DNA of 24,317 nucleotides from a virus: IMG/VR virus record IMGVR_UViG_3300044645_000668, positions 1 to 24,317 of that record, one strand, 5' to 3'. The position numbers and the translations under genes are program-made. Below, in pieces: positions 19,997 to 24,317 of this stretch (positions within the stretch are counted from its first letter, which is position 1; the number at the start of each line of letters is the position of its first letter). Below the pieces are notes generated by a model that was given only the letters and a program-made list of their open reading frames with translations, was not told where the DNA came from and did no database searches.

Positions 19997-20358
19997 TGGC
20001 GATCACGCTGGGGAAGGACTGCACCATCACGCTGGATGGAGGCCGCATCTTCAGCGCTCGCAACGTGACGCTGACAGAGTCTGCTCGCACCATTGACGTC
20101 AACCCGTACGGCAGCAGGTACGCAGCGACCTACAGCACGGGGTACGAATGCACCGTGAGCGTTGAACTGAACGACGACGCCGACCTCGGCACGGCGTTTC
20201 AGAAGATGCACACGGGCGGGACGTTTCAAGTAGCTGGCGGTGCCGCTGGGTTTGGGTTTCTCGCCGTAATGACAGGCATAAGTGAGACAGACCCGATTGA
20301 TGGCGTGGCGACGTTTCAGCTAGAGGGGCGTATGACCGATCCGAGACTTGTGCGATAG
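19996..20358 (+). CDS. Tail tube-like protein, paralogue 3
   Basis: A 120-residue protein starting MAITLGKDCTITLDGGRIFS, then VTLTESARTIDVNPYGSRY, TGYECTVSVELNDDADLGTA and a late DPIDGVATFQLEGRMTDPR. The TLGKD start and IDG..TF end link it to the two preceding genes; the central part is nearest in style to major tail proteins that have a TIDVNPYGSR-like loop. It may be the most abundant tube subunit, or all three may co-assemble. Its end is 13 bases before the GTG of the chaperone gene. Confidence 0.7.
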   Translation: MAITLGKDCTITLDGGRIFSARNVTLTESARTIDVNPYGSRYAATYSTGYECTVSVELNDDADLGTAFQKMHTGGTFQVAGGAAGFGFLAVMTGISETDPIDGVATFQLEGRMTDPRLVR

Positions 20359-20371
20359 CAGGGGGTGCAGC

Positions 20372-20929
20372 GTGCGTGAGTTCAAAGACGACGAGGGCAG
20401 GCCGTGGCGTCTGGCGTTGACCGTAGGGTCAGCGCTTCGCGTACGGGACAACGTCACCATTGACGTCGTTGACGAGGCGACCGGCGAGCGTAGGCCGCAG
20501 CCTTTCGACATGGTCGATGCTGCTGGCGTCACGCAGACGTTTCAGGTGCTGCGGAGCCAGTACGCAAAGATCGGCGAAGTGCTTTACGCCATGCTGACCA
20601 AGCAGATTGAAGCCAAGGGGCTGAGTCGTGAGGACTTCTTTGAGGGTCTTCGCGGCGACGCTCTTGATGCGGCGACGAAAGCGTTGGAGGCCGAGCTTGT
20701 CGATTTTTTCCCGCCGCGCCTCCGGTCGATGATCGGGCTTCTCGCAACAAAGATGGACGAAGTGCAAAGCGAGATGCTCGACAGAGCGGAGGCGGGGCTG
20801 AAGGCGGCGACGGTGGAGAAGCTCGCAGGTCAATCTGGGACGCCATCTGGGAAGCCGCTGGAATCCTCGGAATCCATCCCGGCAAGTGGACCGTCAGGCA
20901 ACTCTTCGCCGCTCGTGACAGCCGCCTAG
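20372..20929 (+). CDS. Tail assembly chaperone G-like
   Basis: A 185-residue protein between tube genes and the tape measure, the position of lambda gpG. It starts with VREFKDDEGRPWRLALTVGS and RDNVTIDV, has a central helical domain (FQVLRSQYAKIGEVLYAMLT, LSREDFFEGLRGDALDAATK, LVDFFPPRL) and a Ser/Gly/Pro-rich tail that ends in the stop at 20927-20929. Chaperones of this kind bind the tape measure and recruit tube protein. GTG 20372 is chosen because GGGGGTG lies just upstream; the in-frame ATG-less extension to 20348 overlaps the tube gene. Its last quarter overlaps the T frame described separately. Confidence 0.8.
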   Translation: MREFKDDEGRPWRLALTVGSALRVRDNVTIDVVDEATGERRPQPFDMVDAAGVTQTFQVLRSQYAKIGEVLYAMLTKQIEAKGLSREDFFEGLRGDALDAATKALEAELVDFFPPRLRSMIGLLATKMDEVQSEMLDRAEAGLKAATVEKLAGQSGTPSGKPLESSESIPASGPSGNSSPLVTAA

Positions 20930-21111
20930 AGCATCAATGGTGGCACACCGCCAACCTGTTGGCGCAAAACGCGAATATAAACCGAGACAAGCACAGCCCG
21001 AGAGTAGACCCGCGAAAACTCAACCCATACGCCAAGCAGCCCAAGCCACGGCAGGCCACGCCGGAAGACCTGGCTAGGCTGTTCGGCAAGGACTGGCAGA
21101 AACACGTATGA
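20372..21111 (+). CDS. Tail assembly chaperone GT, predicted -1 frameshift product
   Basis: From before 20821 to a TGA at 21109-21111, the frame one base back from gene G is open and encodes IWDAIWEAAGILGIHPGKWT, then VRQLFAARDSRLEHQWWHTA, NLLAQNANINRD and LNPYAKQPKPRQA, a typical T extension of phage chaperones (LWELAG.LGI.P..WTLREL). It has no ATG or GTG start, so it should be reached by -1 frameshifting from G, as in lambda. A canonical slippery heptamer T TTT TTC lies in the right phase at 20704-20710, but slipping there would replace much of G's helical domain; a later non-canonical slip nearer 20790-20830 would keep it. The end overlaps the tape-measure ATG. Confidence 0.7.
20704..20710 (+). 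promoter_or_regulatory. Candidate -1 slippery heptamer TTTTTTC
   Basis: In the G frame the codons are GAT TTT TTC, so the heptamer T-TTT-TTC has the X-XXY-YYZ form known to promote -1 slippage. It lies in gene G, which must shift by -1 to reach the T frame. Its early position (about residue 113 of 185) is the weak point. Confidence 0.35.
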
Positions 21112-23636
21112 GCGCTGGAGCAGTTAGAGCGGGCGGCGTGTTTGTTGAGATCGGCGCCGATCCTCGCAAATTCTTCTCGGCGCTGAACAAGGTCAACAAG
21201 TCGCTCGCCAGCATGGGCGGGTCACTTGTCTCTGGTGGCGGCAAGCTTGCTGCTGCTGGCATCGGCATGGCGGCACCGATTGCCGCTGCCGTGCGTCAGG
21301 GTGCAGCGTTTGAGTCCACGCTGCTCAACATACGGGCGAGCACTGGTGCGACATCGGCGCAGATCGACCAGATCAAGGCGTCGTCCATGGCGATGTCGCA
21401 GGCTCTCGGCGTCGGGCCTACCGAGGCGGCTCAGGGCATGCTTGAACTGCTGAAGGCAGGCATGTCGCTTGATGCCGTGCTCGGTGGTGCTGGGCAGACG
21501 GCGTTGGAGTTTGCCAAGGTTGGCGAGATGGACGTTGCCCAGGCGGCTGTGGTGATGTCGGACGCCATGAACGTGTTCAAGGTGTCGTCCGACGTCGCCG
21601 CCAATGCGTTGTCCTCGGCTGCGGATGCGTCAAGCACGTCTATCGCTCAGATGTCGGAAGCGTTCTCAATGTCGTCTGCCGTCGCCGGCCTAGCTGGGCA
21701 GAGCATTGAGGACTTGTCGGCGACGCTGGCAATCCTCGCCAACAACGGCGTGAAGGGCAGCGACGCCGGCACCAGCGTCAAGACGATGCTGATGCGGCTG
21801 ATGGCACCGGCTGACGATGCCGTGGGTGCCCTTAACCAACTCGGGCTTTCGGTCGCCTCGTTTCGTGGCGCTGACGGGCAAATGAAGCCGATGGTGGAAA
21901 TCATCGGCACGCTCAATCAAGCGATGGGAGGCCTAGACCAGACAGCGAAGGATGACATCTTCCGCCGCATCTTCGGTGCGGACGCCATTCGTGCCGCGTC
22001 GATTCTCGCTTCTGAAGGCGTGGATGGATTCACCAAGATGCGTGAAGCGATGGCATCCGCCCTGCCAGTGGGCGAGAAGTACAAGTTAGTGATGTCGGGC
22101 CTGGCTGGCTCGTTCGGTAGCGTGCTGGCGGCAATGCAGCGGATGGCTATTGCCATCACGGATGCAGTGGCACCGGCTCTTGCGGGTGCGTTGCCGTTCA
22201 TCACGGGATTCATCGACGGGCTGACGAAGCTGGCGACTGACAATAAGGAAGCCGTCGTCTTGTTTGCTCAAGTTGCCGCCGCAGCCATTGGCATCGGTGC
22301 TGCAATGGTGACTGTAGGGTATTCGTTGCAGGCGTTGAGCGGCTCCATCGGTCTTGTCTTGAAGGGCTTCGGTCTCTTTTCTGCCCTTGCTAGCCCGGTG
22401 CTGCTGGTTGCGGCTGGCATCGGTGCGGCGGTCTTTGCTCTCTACAAGTTTAAAGACCAGATAGGTGCGGCCCTCGGCCCGGTGGCTTCTCTCGTCCAAC
22501 AGGCGGCAGGAGCCATCGGCGAGGGTTTTGGTGCTGCCGTCTCTGATGGCATCGTCGTCCTTGGCGATCTCGCCACGACTGCCACGACCACCTTCAACGG
22601 CGTCTACGAAGCCGTCGCCGCCGGTGACTTGTCTGGTGCGATGGACGTGCTCTGGGCAGGGCTCGTCGCCGGCTGGCTGCGCGGCACTGAAGCGTTTATG
22701 TCGTACGTTGACCCGTGGGTAGCGGCGTTTCAAGACGTGTTCACGGACATCGGCTCAGGCATCTACATCGCGTGGGACAAGATCTATACGGACTCGGCTG
22801 CACTCCTCAACACGATGGGTGCCTTCATCATGGGCTTCTTTGACAACATCGCAAACGGCGTGATGGCGACTTTTGACAACCTCGTTGCTGGCATCCAGAT
22901 CGCATGGACGAGGGTGCGGGGGTTCATCACTGGGGCGAAGGACACGGAAAAGCGGGTGCAGAAGATTAAGGATGAGAAGGCTGCACGAGCAGAGCAGCGA
23001 CGGCAGGAGCGTCCAGGCATTGAGGGACGCACGGCGAAGGCTGGCAAAGAAAATGATCGTGCGGAGAAGGATAGGCAGGATCGCGCCAAGGGAATCAAGG
23101 ACGACGCACAGGCAACGAAGGACGAACGGCAAGTAGAGAACCAGCGTCGTGCAGACGAGCGGCGTGCGGCAACGCAGGACGCAGAAGCAAACGTCGGCGC
23201 GACGACACGCAAGGGCAAGGCTAATCGTGTGATGGGTGAGCAGTTCGCCGACCTTCTCAAGGAGGTTGAGAACGCCACGTCATTGGATCAGTTGTCTGAT
23301 CTCTACGGGCAGTTTGACGCTCTGAACTCAAGCGGTCGCCTGACGAGCAATCAGGCAGGCATCCTTGAGAATGCCATTGACGATGCACAGGAGCGGATCA
23401 GCAAGGCGACTAGCTCAATGGGTGCATCGCCGAGCGAGAAGGCTGCGACGGCTGGCGCTGATGCGGCCGGTGCCCAGTCGGCACAGAGCATGGGGCAAGT
23501 CGCCGGCACCTTCTCATCGCTCAACCTCGGCAGCGTGTTCGGCGGCAGTTCGCTCGCGGAACGCACTGCGAAGGCGGCTGAAGAGACGGCGAAGAATACC
23601 CGCAAGATTGACGGCGAAGGAAAGGTGGCAGCATGA
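21108..23636 (+). CDS. Tape measure protein, TP901 family
   Basis: The 842-residue protein sets tail length and helps DNA entry into the cell. Residues about 60-340 form the TP901 core: AAFESTLLNIRASTGATSAQ, SQALGVGPTEAAQGMLEL, VGEMDVAQAAVVMSDAMNVF, LATLAILANNGVKG-like sequence and a FRRIFGADAIRAASIL segment. Residues about 355-445 are hydrophobic, with several potential membrane segments (VLFAQVAAAAIGIGAAMVTV, LLVAAGIGAAVFAL). About 608-695 is a highly charged coiled coil (EKRVQKIKDEKAARAEQRRQ). By the usual proportion of roughly 0.15 nm per residue, the tail would be around 125 nm. It overlaps both neighbours (ATGA). No lysozyme or peptidase domain was recognised. Confidence 0.93.
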   Translation: MSAGAVRAGGVFVEIGADPRKFFSALNKVNKSLASMGGSLVSGGGKLAAAGIGMAAPIAAAVRQGAAFESTLLNIRASTGATSAQIDQIKASSMAMSQALGVGPTEAAQGMLELLKAGMSLDAVLGGAGQTALEFAKVGEMDVAQAAVVMSDAMNVFKVSSDVAANALSSAADASSTSIAQMSEAFSMSSAVAGLAGQSIEDLSATLAILANNGVKGSDAGTSVKTMLMRLMAPADDAVGALNQLGLSVASFRGADGQMKPMVEIIGTLNQAMGGLDQTAKDDIFRRIFGADAIRAASILASEGVDGFTKMREAMASALPVGEKYKLVMSGLAGSFGSVLAAMQRMAIAITDAVAPALAGALPFITGFIDGLTKLATDNKEAVVLFAQVAAAAIGIGAAMVTVGYSLQALSGSIGLVLKGFGLFSALASPVLLVAAGIGAAVFALYKFKDQIGAALGPVASLVQQAAGAIGEGFGAAVSDGIVVLGDLATTATTTFNGVYEAVAAGDLSGAMDVLWAGLVAGWLRGTEAFMSYVDPWVAAFQDVFTDIGSGIYIAWDKIYTDSAALLNTMGAFIMGFFDNIANGVMATFDNLVAGIQIAWTRVRGFITGAKDTEKRVQKIKDEKAARAEQRRQERPGIEGRTAKAGKENDRAEKDRQDRAKGIKDDAQATKDERQVENQRRADERRAATQDAEANVGATTRKGKANRVMGEQFADLLKEVENATSLDQLSDLYGQFDALNSSGRLTSNQAGILENAIDDAQERISKATSSMGASPSEKAATAGADAAGAQSAQSMGQVAGTFSSLNLGSVFGGSSLAERTAKAAEETAKNTRKIDGEGKVAA

Positions 23637-24317
23637 CGCTCGTATGGGTAGAAGACGGCGACTCACGCCAAGCCACCATCGTCCGCAAGGGACGCAAGGC
23701 GGCTTCTAGCTACACGAAGAGCTACAAGATCTTCGGCACTGCCGACGACACGGTGCTGCACGCAGAGATCAACGCCGAGATCAGCGCCAACGGTCGATAC
23801 TGGCAGTATCCAGGCGTTGCTGGCATGCAGCTGATGGCAGAGTCGTACAGCGTCAGCTACCTGGGCGACAACGCATGGCAGTTGCAGATCAGCTACTCGA
23901 AGGACGGTGCAGAGGACGGAACAAACCCGCTGAAGCGTGCCCGCAGTTTTGATACCACAGGCGGCACGCAGCACATCACGCAAGCGTGCTCGGTCGGCTC
24001 TGGCGGCACGCTCGACTTCGAGAAGCGCTACCCGTCGTCTGCCACGAATATGTCAGGTGCTATCGGCGTCGATTCAAACGGCGTCAACGGCGTTGACATT
24101 GTCGTGCCGCAGCTTCAGTGGCAGGAAAGCTACGACGTGCCAAATGCGTACGTGACGGCTGCGTATGTGCGTGGCATGGCTGGGATTACCGGCACGACGA
24201 ACAACGCCACGTTTCGTGGGTTTGACGCTGGCGAGGTTCTTTTCCTCGGTTGCAGCGGCTCGCAGGAATGGGACGACCAGAAGGGGAAAGGCCCGTGGTC
24301 GCTGTCGTATCGCTTCG
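23633..24317 (+). CDS. Distal tail / baseplate-type protein (partial, runs off the window)
   Basis: The frame starts at an ATG overlapping the tape-measure stop and remains open to the last base, giving 228 residues. It begins LVWVEDGDSRQATIVRKGRK, has a strand-rich middle (GRYWQYPGVAGMQLMAESYS, DFEKRYPSSATNMSGAIGVD) and a late FRGFDAGEVLFLGCSGSQEW followed by GPWSLSYRF. The GEVLFLG-SG and W-xSYRF pattern is, from memory, typical of the gene after the tape measure in planctomycete prophages. Distal tail or hub proteins normally occupy this position. The C-terminus is missing, so the function is inferred from location. Confidence 0.6.
   Translation, partial: MTLVWVEDGDSRQATIVRKGRKAASSYTKSYKIFGTADDTVLHAEINAEISANGRYWQYPGVAGMQLMAESYSVSYLGDNAWQLQISYSKDGAEDGTNPLKRARSFDTTGGTQHITQACSVGSGGTLDFEKRYPSSATNMSGAIGVDSNGVNGVDIVVPQLQWQESYDVPNAYVTAAYVRGMAGITGTTNNATFRGFDAGEVLFLGCSGSQEWDDQKGKGPWSLSYRF

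Noticed and set aside
22755-23278. Minus-strand frames opposite the tape-measure coiled coil
   Set aside because: They are shadows of the charged Lys/Glu/Arg codons on the + strand and lack independent support.

Overview
The window is a piece of a tailed double-stranded DNA phage or prophage (Caudoviricetes). It has a long non-contractile-type tail module: a TP901-type tape measure, G/T-like tail chaperones, tail-tube-like proteins, and no sheath in view. Every supported gene is on the + strand. Most neighbours are coupled through ATGA, GTGA or TGATG overlaps, and the DNA is GC-rich. The style of the large terminase, the small secreted protein at 3147, the gpT/protease capsid and the distal tail protein after the tape measure recalls phages and prophages of Planctomycetes. 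That host call is inference from recollection of families, not from a database search.

Layout. 1-3080 is an early/DNA-metabolism block: the end of an unknown gene, a LexA-type winged-helix protein, a small unknown protein, a C5-cytosine DNA methyltransferase, a short membrane protein, a complete DNA polymerase III beta sliding clamp and a helix-turn-helix protein. 3081-4590 holds a small exported protein, a small unknown protein, a RusA-like Holliday-junction resolvase and a PD-(D/E)XK nuclease-like protein. 4591-4761 is a non-coding, repeat-containing stretch in front of the large terminase. 4762-11223 is the packaging and head module: terminase, a GNAT-like protein, a gpW-like connector, portal, a protease fused to the major capsid protein, and a small decoration-like protein set between two strong hairpins. 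11303-17778 carries a head-completion/fibre fusion and a string of fibre or host-binding proteins. 17778-24317 holds a tiny membrane protein, tail completion proteins, three tandem paralogous tail-tube-like proteins, chaperones G and GT, the tape measure, and the start of a distal tail protein that runs off the window.

How they work together. The methyltransferase would modify phage DNA and the clamp would recruit a polymerase. RusA would resolve branches before packaging. The terminase would load DNA through the portal into a capsid that matures by its own fused protease. The tail genes build a tube whose length is set by an 842-residue tape measure. The fibre block carries Ig-like, beta-propeller and LamG-like lectin domains, suggesting recognition of surface glycans or proteins.

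The most unusual points are these. (1) The methyltransferase gene contains a second long open frame of coherent, family-like sequence, and an (AC)8 tract sits where gain of one repeat unit would switch from one frame to the other. (2) A seven-bladed propeller is inserted inside the third Ig-like domain of the large fibre. (3) A bipartite promoter-like element recurs with fixed spacing before the connector and tail-tube genes. (4) Three tandem tail-tube paralogues occur together. (5) Protease and capsid are fused, with a well-placed internal start. No integrase, lysis gene, tRNA, CRISPR array, IS element or small terminase was recognised, so lifestyle cannot be judged.
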